Made by a program: the position numbers and the translations under genes. The notes below the pieces were generated by a model, which was not told the DNA's origin, made no database searches, and saw only the letters and a program-made list of their open reading frames with translations. From the NCBI GenBank assembly GCA_034359265.1, contig CP136896.1, positions 20,181,501 to 20,245,500 of the forward strand: a DNA stretch of 64,000 nucleotides. Reading direction: 5' to 3'. Shown here one piece after another: positions 31,982-44,700 of this stretch (positions are counted from its first letter, which is position 1; every line of letters begins with the position of its first letter). Source of the stretch: Canna indica (lineage: Eukaryota > Streptophyta > Magnoliopsida > Zingiberales > Cannaceae).

Positions 31982-32567
31982 TTCGATGTGACTAAAGAAG
32001 TGAACTTCTACCTTCTTTAATTAGTATTGACTCGACTCTTTATTTATTAAAAAAAAAGGACATGAAAAGAAAAAAAAAAGAGACGAAATCCCCTCTAAAT
32101 AGGAGGTTTCGTCCGTAGTGAAAACCATTCACCCGAGACGGGTGGGGTTATAATGATTACTGATAATATCGAGTTTATCGACACAGGAAATTACGAGGAA
32201 ACTTCTTAAACCGCACTCTCTTTCTCTCTTTGCTGACGAGAAGTGGAGCATATTAAGCGAAAGTATTAAGGACAAGGCAAGCTATATAGAAGGGACACAG
32301 CGAGACGCGAAACTACGAGGAAACATCCTCTTCTTCTTTAGCTCTCTCTCCTCGCTTTGGGGTTTCCACCGGCGCACGCTTCCCGTCCGCCAAAAGGTAA
32401 GCCCTCCCTGCCCCCACATCCACCACATCGCTTTGCTTGTCAACGGAGGAAGGGCATCGCCGAACTCGCCTTTGCCCGTCCTTTTCTTCCCCTCCATTCA
32501 AGCGCCCACTGATGCTCATTGGACGGCCCAGGTCCGCGGCGCCGAGTGTCATCTCTCCTGCGACAGC
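31982..32567 (+). promoter_or_regulatory. Promoter and 5' UTR of the Ca2+-ATPase gene
   Basis: Between the nested transposon stack and the start codon. A TATA-like CTATATAGA lies at 32282-32290 after a CT-rich stretch (32218-32232). The leader is GC-richer than its surroundings. A likely 5'-UTR intron runs from AAG/GTAAGC (donor at 32397) to GGCCCAG (acceptor ends 32531), with a CTGAT branch-like motif 20-25 bases before the acceptor. No long frame on either strand in this leader resembles a known protein. Confidence 0.55.
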
Positions 32568-32714
32568 ATGAACACCACGTCGGCCAAGACCTCGCCCGGC
32601 CGGATGCAGGACGAGGAGCGGGGCGGACGCGCTCGCGACGATGAGATCTCGTCCGACGACGCCTTCGACATCCCTCCCAAGAATGCCCCGGTGGAGCGCC
32701 TCAGGCGCTGGAGG
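32568..32714 (+). CDS. ACA: Ca2+-ATPase exon 1: N-terminal regulatory domain start
   Basis: Forty-nine codons. An acidic, Ser/Asp-rich leader ([13 protein letters not shown]) is followed by the conserved [11 protein letters not shown], the beginning of the autoinhibitory calmodulin-binding helix. Trp48 corresponds to the calmodulin anchor Trp47 of Arabidopsis ACA8 when aligned by eye. The donor is AGG/gtgtgt in phase 0. Local GC content is much higher than in the rest of the gene. Confidence 0.9.
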
Positions 32715-35700
32715 GTGTGTTTCCTGACTCTTGAACCCTGTGATAGATTGGAACAGAACTGATATGTGTTCACTGAGATCTTGGTTCTTCTTCATCTTGG
32801 ATGCTATATGTAGTTCTTTCTTCATCCCTTTACCTTGTTGCTTGAAGTTCTGTTAAGTCGAACTGATACCAAGACATGTCTATTGCTTTTATCGTGTATA
32901 CTGTATAGTCTGGAGTCAGCCGAGGCTTGGGGCTTAGTTTTATAGAGCCGGGTTGACGAATTGTGTAACGAGATTCTGCCTACAAGATGTTAACATTTGG
33001 TACAAGTTTGGGGGAAAAAAATACCATCCAGGTATGCAGTAACTTTGTTGATGCATGATCATCAGTAGTTTACCTACTGATGTAAAACCAAAATAGGACC
33101 AAAGTTTAAAAATTTCAAGGTAAATGTGTAGTTGGTCAGGAAATTGCTAATCTCTTGCTCAACATTGATATATTGTTTCTTGGAAAAGCCTTTCTTGAAA
33201 CAATCTCTGCTACCATGGTTTGGAATGTCCAGAGAAAGCATGAAGTTGCTAGATTTTGATGACAAAGTGAAATAAATTCTCCACCTCAGCAAAAGAAGTT
33301 AAAAATTCTCTTTAAGTTTTTCTTTCTGTCAAATATAAGATGGATACAATTTGTTGTTTTCCTTTGATTAAATGATAGATATACCTAGACAACTGTCTCA
33401 CTATAGGTGCATGCCAATTGCACTTAAAAATGATGCATTTTTCATTTTAGAGACCCAAGTAGAAGAATATTTAACTTTGAGAAACATGACAAACCATACT
33501 ATTTCATATAGGAACATGTCATGTGTGTGTAATAGCACTCATTGAGGATGAGTTGACCATTTGATGAAATAGGTGATCCACATTGCTTGGCATATGATTG
33601 CCAAAGCATAAGTCAAGTTGTTAAAGTCTCACATTGCTTAAGGATTCAAGATAGTGTATAAAATAGTTTGGGTAATCCTCCCCCTTGAACTAACTTTTGG
33701 GGTGGAGTTGGGCTCACTAATTTCTCAGAGCCTATTATGTACTTGATATTGTGCCACTCGCAGATGACTAGTCCTGCAAACTCCACGCTCTAGGTGTCTG
33801 TGTTAAAGTCCCACATTGCTTAAGGATATGATCAAGATAGCCTATAAATAGCTAGACAACCCTCCCCCTTGAGCTAGCTTTTGGGGTGGAGTTAAGTCCA
33901 CTAATTTCTTAACACAAGTTTACTAAAATACATGTTTAGATTTGCTCGTACTTGTAAAAAAGGTGTTCTTAACACAAGTTCACTAAAATACATGTTTAGA
34001 TTTGCTCATACTCGTAAAAAAGATGGAATTTCCAATTTTCTCTGTTACTTAATAAAGTGTACATTCTGCACCTTATGGAATCCAAGAGCATTTACAGGAA
34101 GGAGAGGTCATAATAATTGAGCGTTTCTTGAAAATTGTTTATTACAGTTTCATAACTTTTGACTAAATATCAGGTCATCATAATAACTCATGAACATATA
34201 CTGAGTTGTTAGGGACTTTTCGATTTACCCGAGCAACGACGAATCATGGCAGAATGTTCCCTACACGTTTGTAAATATGTTAGCGAGTCCTTGTAATTTT
34301 GGCTTTCTTTATAGTTCGTAAGGGTCTTGTAATAACCCTTGTGCGACCCGCAGGGTCCCACGGTACGAGTTGGATACATTTCGAGGTCATTCGGTGCTTG
34401 GTGCGCATTTCAGCTCGTGGCTAGGAAAACTGGGCAAAACAACTCCGTTTCTCTAGCCATGGCCGGGCAAACGCTGCCGCACTACGCGAGTGGAGCAACG
34501 GGCATTGAGCGGAGCGAGAATGGTGTGCTGCGGCTAAGTGGAGCAGTTTTCCTACATTCTCCATGGCCATGGCCATGGAAAATCATCATCTCGGCTGACC
34601 ACGATTTTGTCATGTTCCTCGTTCTTTTGGGAACCTTGGGGGTGACAGTTGGGGGTTAGGGGTCTCATGTATAATTTAGGAGATCGTTGGCAAACAAAGC
34701 GGTTGCCTTGGGCGGAGACGAACAGGCTGCTCATATGGGCGTGTGACCACTCGATCTTCGCCTAAGACAACTTGCAGAGCTTGTCCTACACCCGGTTTTA
34801 TGTTTTCTTGCGTCCATAGTCTTGTAAATGTTGTTTTACTTTACGCCTTCAATACCATTCGACCAACATGGTCTTTTGGGGGCGCGAATATGACGCTCAA
34901 GGTTGGTACGTCCCTTAATGCATGCCCCGCGATATTAAGTCGGGAAGCCCAATTCGGGATGGTAGGCTTATCCTATGTGCGGGATGCAAGGGTGCCACAC
35001 GAGGTTCTTCTGCACGAAACAATTGGCCGGTGACAATTGGTATTAAAGCATGGATTGCAAGCCTCCAAGTGGGGGAGCCCTCAATGCGGACATAGCCGAT
35101 GTGCATTATGTTTGTGACGCTTGAGGTGCCGATGCAGTGAAACCAGTCGATGGACATTCCGACTGTGGTATTCGAGGAGGCAAGCATTCGATGATCGATG
35201 CGAAGACCGTGACTTGTGCGCAGGGCAGATGGGCCCCTAAGACGCAAAGTCATTTGCGCGCAGAGCAGATGTCTCATAAATCACCTGCGCAGAGCAGATC
35301 TCTCATAAGACGCCAAGTTTGTGCGCAGAACAGATGACCCCTAAGACGCAGTGCGGAGCAGATGGCTCGTGAGTCGCCAAGTTTGTACGCAGGGCTGATG
35401 ACCCCTAAGTCGCAGCGCGGAGCAGATGGCTCATAAGACGCAAGGTTGGTGTGTAGGGCTGATGTCCTCTAAGTCGCAAGGTTGGTGTGCAAAGTGAGAT
35501 TGCTCTTAAGATGCAAGTTTGTTCGTGCGCGTAGCGGATGGGCTCGTAAGGCACAAGATTGACACGTCCGAAACAAGCACTAGTGAAGAACAACAGTGGT
35601 GTGGCAGCAATGCTCTTAGTGCGGAGAGTTGGCGGACGTCGTGGTCGGGTTGGAGAAAATCCCTCAAGTCGTGGTTCGATGAGTAGCATAAGACTTGAAG

Positions 35701-38700
35701 CTCGTTGATATGGGCTTGGAGGAGGGTGCCATGGCCTTTGCGGGGCGAGTGAGCAAGCACTAGTGAAGAAAAACAGTGGTGTGGCAGCAATGCTCTTAGT
35801 GCGGAGAGTTGGCGGATGTCGTGGCCGGGTTGGAGAAAATCCCTCAAGTCGTGGTTCGATGAGTAGCATAAGACTTGAAGCTCGTTGAGATGGGCTCGGA
35901 GGAGAGCGCCATGACCTCTGTGGAGGCAATGATCTAGTGTGGTGCGGCCAAGGAACTACTCATCACTTGGGAGTTGCACAACGACACCCAGATGTTATCC
36001 GAGACGAGCGTTGTTCAACGGCGCTCGTATGCTCATCAAGTCTGGGACTTTTCATTGCCCAGCAAAAACAGGACTTGGTGAATTGAGTAGCCATTTCTCG
36101 GGTTCCTTCGCGCAAGACTTGGTGAACCAAGTAGCCATTTCTAAGGGTCCCTCCAAGCGAGCGTTGCTCAACGACGCTCGTTTGCACCACAAGTCTGCGA
36201 CTCTCATTGCCCAGCAGGACGAGTTTGGGAATCTCATAGCTGTTTCTCGCAGCAATAGGAGATGATGAAATTCAACGATTTTCCAAGTAGTCATTTTCTG
36301 GTGGCGGGCTTCACACGGCGAAATTCGACATGTTGCGGCCCCACTGCGGCGTGTCGATACTCAGGCGGTGTTTCCTTCGACTACTTGTGAAGAGTTCACT
36401 TCAGCAATTGCAGCCTATGCAGAAAGGCAGTGCGGCCGAGGCGAGTTCGACGAGAATGTCGAAGCTTGAAGTGGGGGAGGATGTTAGAGACTTTTCGATT
36501 TGCCCGAGCAACGACGAATCATGGTGGAATGTTCCCTACATGTTTGTAAATATGTTAGCGAGTCCTTGTAATTTTGGCTTTCTTTATAGTTCGTAAGGGT
36601 CTTGTAATAACCCTTGTGCGACCTCCGAGGTCCCACAGTACGAGTTGGATACATTTCGAGTTCATTCGATGCTAGGTGTGCATTTCAGCCCGTGGCTAGG
36701 CAAACTGGGCAAAACAGCTCCGTTTCTCTAGCCATGGCTGGGCAAACGTTGCTGCAATGTGCGAGCGGAGTAGCGGACGTTGAGCGGAGCGAGAACGGTG
36801 CGCTGCGGTTAAGCGGAGCAGTTTTTTCTGCATTGCCGTATTAGATTAACTGTTGTCTCCATGGATCCTCAATTCCTCATTACACTTACAAATATATTCC
36901 ACGGGGAGAAAGACCAATGACAAATTTGGAGGTTTATATTTTAAGGACACGACACTCAAATTACGATGCCCTTTGTATAATTTTGCCCCTTGCAGTACTA
37001 GATTATCTGAAATTTTCTGTTCAAAACATCTGGGAATGAATCCTCTTGACTGGTATCTATCAAAAGGTGAAACAAAACCACAAATGATCAATGCATTTGC
37101 TTTCTGCTATATATTGTCTGGAACTCTAAATTCAACATTGTGAAACTGTAAGATGTATGTACAACACTTGGTACAGTGTGGTATAAATTGGATTTTACCC
37201 GTTATTTTATTGTATTATTTATATAACACATTTTAAACCCTGTATTTTCATAGAGAACTTGATTAAAGTGCCTGAAATATGCATAATAAAGCATAGTTTG
37301 ACAATAAACAATAACAAGGGCTTTGAGGCCATTATATATGCTCAAAAGCTACGAAAACAGTAAAAAAAGATCAGTAGCTGAAAAAATAGCCATTGGGTAT
37401 GTACCATATATTGAGCGTTGCAAGGTTTGTACCGGACAGGACTAGTATGGCATGCTTGGTAGAAGCACTACCCTGCCTTGTACAAAATTTGACATTCTCA
37501 AAGGTAAATGTCTATCGTACCGGAGAGGTGGCAATAGGCCGTGCCCGGGCCGGCCCACACAGGCCCATTTCCATTCGGGCCGTGCTTGGCACGATTTGGG
37601 TTTCCGAAGGTGCGCCAGCTCGAGGCCCGCCCCTTCGCGCTCGGGCCAGTCACTAGCCCGGCGCTAGGCCTGCCCGCAGCTCACAGGCCTAACGCTCGTG
37701 TCGGGCTCGGTACGTGTGCCGTGCTCGACACGGCCCGTGTGCCCAAGGAACGAGCCTAGCCCATCCCTTGGGCACCAGCATGCCATGCCTGGTCCGGCCT
37801 GAATTTTTTGAACTGGGTCAAACACGCCCTTTTCGGGCCGGGTGCGTGCTGCCCATGGGCGGACCCGGCCCATTGACACCTCTATCGTACATATTTGAAA
37901 CCATGATGTACAATAGTAATTATCCATATCCATTTCCAAAATTTGTTGGTTGAATTTGCTTATGTTGCATATATCTCTTGGGATTCTAGCATTGAATTTG
38001 GGTTGATCCATTTTTAGATTTGAAAATGAAACACAACCAAACTTGAAACCAAGCTTATCTTGCATTCATATATGAAGAGTGTCCTAAATATTGGTGGGAC
38101 TAAATCAAGTTTTGGCCCAATCACCTAAAAACTAGAAAAACGATATTTGCATTGAGTTTGGGTCCAGTTAAGTATGTTTTTATTACTCCAGTGATATCTG
38201 GTCAGGTTTGGTTCAGGTTCATACTGATGTTTCTTTTTTATAATAAATTTAAATTAATAAAACCTGAAAACCAACCCGAAACACAATTGCAGATCAGGGT
38301 TGGTTTTATGATTCAAGTGGGTCTTTTGCTCATCCCTAGTCCAAGAATGATTAGGTTTGTGTCAAGTATCAATTAGTTTCAAACATTGTTTTGGCAGTTT
38401 TGATTCCTAAGGCATCCTTACATTGGAAGTGCAATAAAGAAACATGATACCTCCATCCAGCTTTTGTTTAAGTTTTGTATGTTTTGCAGTTATCTTGACT
38501 CGTCTCATACAGAAATCTTAGGAATAGCTAACATCCTTGGTTTGTATAGTACAATACATAATGCATGTGCGACATTGATCATCAATTGTAAGTCACTGAT
38601 ATATTCAACATCACAAAATGAAGCACAGCCAAAATGATGATGACAATTGGATTCAGATTTTTATCTAGTTGTTTAATTTCTTGTTTTGAGAAGTGGTGAA

Positions 38701-41700
38701 GTGGAAGCTCTAAGCAGGATGGAAAGATTGTTGTGTAATTTTAGTTTCTAGCTTTTAAAGATTAGGCAGATAGCTATCTTTAAGCTTCTCTTGTCTACCA
38801 CATATATACAATCTCTCTATAGGAAAAAGATTAAAAAGGTGGAATTTGCATTCTAACTCTCAAAGATTAGAGGAGTAGCTCCTCTAATCTCCATACGAAA
38901 AAGAAGAAGAGGGACAAAGATCTCTTCAACTATGTAGATTGATTTTTGCATTCAAATTGCTGTCTATCTCAGCCTGTCACCCCATTTGTTACCTCAGAAA
39001 TATGAAATATCTTGTATTAAACCCAGCAGAAGTAGGCAAAGGGAATTAATAGTTGAAATAGAAAAAATGAATCTAATAGAAAGTCTCATCGTCTATAGAA
39101 AGCTATAACTTAGTAGGATCTTGAACTTTAATTGCTAGATGGATTTACCATTACAAGAAATAGTTCTACATTCAGGGCTTCTTGAATGAGAGTGGAAATA
39201 ACTTAAAAACTACGGATGAAAGAACAAGTCAATAGAATCAACCTTCCAGAATTCCATGGTCAATTTTAATATGGTTGTCAACAATCACAATTTCTAGAAC
39301 TAAGAACTAATAGGAGTCATTCGACATAATTAGTGGTTAGCTTGCTTTTGCATCACTTGATGGGATAACTCTCATCAACTTCATATGCCCAAACTATTGA
39401 CCTAATTAAAATTCTTAAGCAGAAGTTTATTATCCCTACTTGAGTCTTGATATCACTGTCAAGATCCAAGTCGAACTAACACATAGCACCAAACTACATA
39501 CACCTTAGTCAATGATATGTGAGGCCTAGCCTAGTAGCGGCTCCACCCCAACCTGCACAAACCTATCTCAAAATAGGTTCTCTCACCAAGTTAAAGACTA
39601 GATCCTGCCCTAATACCAACTATCACCTATCAACTTCAGGTGCTATGTGTTTGTTCGACTTGGTTCTTGATAGTGACATCTTAGGTCAATGGTTTGAACC
39701 TATGAAGTTGATGAGTGAGTTATCCCATCAAGCGGGTTGTAACAAATGGTATGAGAGTAGGACCCTAGTCTTAGGCATGGTGAGGGAGCATACGTGAGAA
39801 AGGATTGCCCAGAGATGGGGTGGAGCCGCTACTAGGCTAGGCCTCACATGCCGCGTCTTGGGTGTGATTCTGACCTATGTGTTAGACTTGAGTTGGGTCT
39901 TGACGAGGACGTCATGATATAAGTGAGGGAGATTGAAATACTTAGTTTAGTCCCACATTGGATGTTGCCTTAGTTTATAAGGCTGGCTTGATGTTATCTG
40001 GTCAAGTGGGTCATATCATGTTGTTCAATGGAATTAGTTTTATAATGTTACTAAAGTTTTAAAGGAGTCAGTTTCATTATGTTGTCAAGGCTTGCTGATA
40101 ATAATGCTTGTGTTGCTTCAAAACCTATAATAAGTTAATAACATGCTTTTTTTGAACTGATCTAGGTTAGGTTGATTAGCTGGTCTTGACAATTCTTGTT
40201 GCTCTTATATGACCATACATGTTTTCTCAATAATTATTTTTGTGTGGTATAATACACTGGACAATAGCTTTCTGTCTTGACTAAATTGTTTTATTGACTC
40301 TGTTTTCATGCAAACATAATTGTAATACAATGAGTCAATGACCACTTTGAGGTTTGTCTACTACAATAACTACTTGGATAACTATTATCTTAATCTTGTT
40401 CAGCAAGCCGCGCTTGTGCTGAATGCTTCTCGTCGATTTAGATATACTTTGGATTTAAGGAAGGAAGAGGAAAAGGAGCTAATAAGAAGGAAGATCCGAG
40501 CTCATGCTCAAGTTATTAGGGTATAGTTTTCCTATTTAAATTTCATTTTTACATGTTTCAAAATTTCCATTCTGCTTATTAGTTTCAACTTTCTCAGGCA
40601 GCACTTCTTTTCAAAGAGGCAGGGGAAAGGGAGAAATCAGGTAATTGATATTTAATTGTTTTGCAAGTTTCTTGTGATCCATTGGATTTGGCTGTACATA
40701 AACTGTAAGGAATAGGTAGGGGATCAACATTTATGGCCTTCTCCTTTTTCAGCCCTGGAAGAATATGGTGTGAACCTGAAATGACTCCTGTTCCTCCCTA
40801 AATCTATTTTATTATTTTTCTTATTTTTAGTTAATATCTTTTTGCTTTGGCCTTGATTAAATGTCATACTCTGAGCCATTGTTGTTATTGTTTCCTATAA
40901 TATTTGGTGTTTTACTATTGTAATTTTCTATTACTTTTCAAAATATATGCATGAAATCCTGAGTTTCATCTTTTTTGAGCTAGGACCACCTAATGTACCA
41001 CCAGGAAAGCCTCCACCTTCTGGTTTTGGAATCGGGCAAGAACAGCTTACTAAAATGAGCAGGGATCATGATTTTTCTGCTCTACAGGGATATGGAGGGG
41101 TAGGTAACTAATTTAGTTCGATCCATAGTTTGCCCATTATTTTAATACATAGTTTGACTTTAATGTAGGTTAAAGGGCTAGCAAACTTGTTAAAAACCGA
41201 TTTGGACAAAGGAATTAGTGAAGATGAAGAAGATGTTTCACGTCGCAGAAATGACTTCGGACCTAACACGTACCCTCGGAAGAAAGGAAGAAGTTTCTGG
41301 GTATGTGGAGTCCCTCTGTCCTAACTCAACATCTTGCTTGTTATTGTCAAGTACTCTGTTGTAACAATTCCTTATGACTCACTTTTTAGGTTTTCCTATG
41401 GGAAGCTTGGCAGGACCTAACTCTTATCATACTTATCACTGCTGCAGTGTTGTCATTGGTATTGGGCATAAAGACAGAGGTGAGGTTAGCCTTGAAATTC
41501 TAGATTATATTGTTATATGCCATCAGTTCTAGATTGTATTCTAAACTCAGGCGACTCTTTTGTTTTTCCATAGCACTTTGCAAGATGTGACTGCTTTTTA
41601 ATAGCAAACATGAAAGTGCTTTGCTCATATGGAAATAATTTGGGTGCTATGTGTTCTCTTAATTTTAGTTTCTCGGTATCAGAATTACTCTTTATTATTA

Positions 41701-44700
41701 ACCATTACCATTGCTTAATATTTGAACTATGCTCTAGTTATCACTTCATTTGCATTTATTCATGGTGCTATTACCCATACATAAAGCTGAATTAGTAATT
41801 TCACTAGTAGTTTGCCTGATAGAACATAAAGAAAATACTTAAAAAGTAAAGCATTATAAATCAAATCCATCCACCAGTACCAAAATACCATCATAAATCT
41901 AAACTCATAAAAGTCATATCAAAATGATAAATCGATAATATGTTCTTCAATTCCCCTCCCCCTAAAGGTCAAGATCATCAAAGTTGTGAATAGCTTGAGT
42001 GCTATCGTCAACCACAACCACTTCTTCCTCATCTTCATCTTCGTCGCCATCATCAACTTCAGCAACTTGTATGCCCCTTTCCTTGTCCTTCTTGCTCACA
42101 GTCACAACATTAATGTTTCTTGGTCCTAAACATAGAATATAGATTGTAATTTGTAAGTTTCTTAAGTAATGTAAGTACGTAACTATATAAGAAGATATGA
42201 TTTAAGAAAATATCATAATTCTACCTCTCTCTCTTTCTATTTGGAGCTCCTTCTTCAATATTGTAGCACTCTTGGACATCCATCCAAGATTTATCTCCTT
42301 GGCCTTGCAGCTCCAAATCATGTAAGCAAGGCTCCTCTCTTTCTGTGATCCATTCATCATCAGATTCCATGTTCGAAAGAAAAATAGGATCATATGTCTC
42401 TCCTTTTTCTTCTCTTATCTTCTGTCTTGACTCAAGATTAAGATTGTATTTGACAAATACAAGCGCATTGAGCCTTTGTTGCTCTAGACGGTTTCTCTTC
42501 TTAGAGGGGATGTGTTCAAACACACTCCAATTCCTTTCATACCCTGTAGCACTACACGTGAGACTTAGTACACGGATGGCAAAAGTTTGCAACTCCTTGC
42601 ATTCCACTCCAAAACTACTCCACCATAAAACTAACAAAGAGGAAAAGAATGAAATAAATACAAAATAAATGCAATTTACAAAATAAAGAATTAAAGACGG
42701 CAAAGCAAGAAAGTGTACCAGGCCGCATCTTATTTCTAGTTGCTATTGCTAAGTCATATCCTAACATTCCCTGTGCCTTGTCAAATTTTGCAAGTTGGCC
42801 GATGATTTTCACCCTTGTCTCTATTTCTGGAGCAAACTTATCCATCACTTTGTATAACCCAGTATCCGCACTAAAGCTTGATTCATAATGAAGCCTAAAA
42901 AATCAGCCATAAATTTTATAAAATTAATAATTTAAATATTTAATACATTAGTACTCTAATAGTACTACTCTAATAAAGGAATGAAAAAATTGTTACCTAG
43001 GATTAAGTTAGTATCCAACAGCATGAAGTGGTCTATGGAGTTGATAATCCCATCGTTTGTCAACAATTTCCCAGACTTTCTTGTATCTGCCCTCCACATT
43101 ATTCAAATTATTTGCTATCTGCTCCTTTGCTCTATCCATTGCTTCATAAATGTAACCCATGGATGACTTTGAATCACCATCAACGAGTCTAAGAACTTTC
43201 ACAAGTGGAGAGACACAAGAGCAACAATAAGTTAAAGATTTCCAAAACCTTGAGTCTCCCAAAACTATCTCCTTAACCGAATCACCATCATCTTTACCAG
43301 CATAAGTGCTCCTAGCCCATTCTTCTGATGCAAACATGGATTGAAGTGCTACAAGTGGTAACCGCCGGCCTTGTTAACTCCCTACCATTGGAAAAGCTCC
43401 TAAACAAATTAAGCACCCAAGTGTGCCTATAGATGAAGATTGTGATCTTCTTTGCCTTTCCAATTGTATTAAAAAATACGGATAGTTACCAATATCTTCA
43501 AGAACCAAGTCAAGGCAGTGGGGTGCACATGATGTCCAAAAGAGGCATTTTCTTTTCTCCATTAACTTTTTTCTAGCATCTACAAGTGCAGAGGCACTAT
43601 CAGTCACTACTTGAGCTACATTCTCTTCTCCAATTTCATCCACCATACTGTCAAGCAACTCAAACATCTTTTCAGCATCTTTAATTGAACCGCTAGCCAT
43701 GGTTTAAAATACCGGTACCGATCATCATCTCGGTTGATGATCGGTATACCGGTACCGTATCGACACACGGTACGGTCCGGTACGAAAATGCATACCAGAC
43801 AAGTTTTTTTTTTTTGCTGTTAAAAATAACTCTAATAACACATAATTGATCAAGAAATACTTAAATTTAAGATTCAAATATCAAATACATGAATACAATG
43901 TTTAAAAGCCATTTGGTACTGAATTAGGGTTTTCCATAGATACAAGAGAGTTATTACATTGGAGTTTATATAGGGCGACACAAGTCCACAACCCAAAATA
44001 CATAAGACGTAGCGCAACATCAATCGAGATGATGAATACCATGTGTCGGTACGGTTTTATGTTGCGCTACGCAGAGTCTTCGGCGGGCAGGGGTGAAGGG
44101 GGCAGCGCCCCCTGCCAGGGGTGAGGGGGCGGAGCCCCCGGAGATTTTTTGGACCCTTTGGGCTGTGGACTTATGTCGCCCTATATAAACTCCAATGTAA
44201 TGATTCTCTTGTATCTATGAAAAACCCTAATACAGCACCAAACAGTACCCAACGGCTCTTTTTAAGAGCCGTTGGATCATATCGGGCGGTATCGCCAGGT
44301 ATGATAGCAAATACCGCCCGGTATTTGCTAAATACCGGGGCATACCGGGCGGTATTTACTGGTATACCGGTATTTTTTAATATTCTTCATTTAATATAGC
44401 CGCTATATGCCATCATACCGTCCCATACCGGGCGGTATGTGATAAATACCGCCCGGTATGACTGAGATACCCGGTATTTCTCCCATAACGGGTATCTCGT
44501 ATATCGAAAAAGCAAAATACCGGTAAATACCAGGCATACCGTCCGGTACGGTACGAATTTTAAAACCATGCCTCTAGCATCAATAGTCTTAATGAACACA
44601 ATTCCTCTTGGACTATTGACTAAAAAATTAATCAAACATCTGTTCTTTCCATCAGTCCACCCATCTGACATTAATGTACAACCTGACTTCTTCCATTCAT

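Larger units (their letters stand above)
32715..40403 (+). other. Ca2+-ATPase intron 1 (7.7 kb), transposon-filled
   Basis: GT-AG intron. It contains a pair of TRIM-like blocks (33620-33900), a non-autonomous LTR element (34207-36836), a GC-rich hAT-type MITE (37524-37883) and a TRIM-like remnant (39350-40010). The stretches 32720-33600, 36840-37500, 37890-39350 and 40010-40400 show no coding or repeat structure that I can identify beyond short duplications near 38700-38900. Confidence 0.85.

Noticed and set aside
32313..32825. A 170-codon minus-strand frame across the Ca2+-ATPase first exon.
   Set aside because: Antisense shadow of a GC-rich exon whose plus-strand product is clearly conserved.
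35405..36294. Frames of 75-174 codons on both strands in intron 1, some with internal repeats.
   Set aside because: They arise from the tandem-repeat body of a non-autonomous LTR element, have no known domain, and overlap each other on both strands.
37393..38065. Proline/arginine-rich frames up to 133 codons on both strands.
   Set aside because: Caused by the GC-rich MITE at 37524-37883; no start context or domain.
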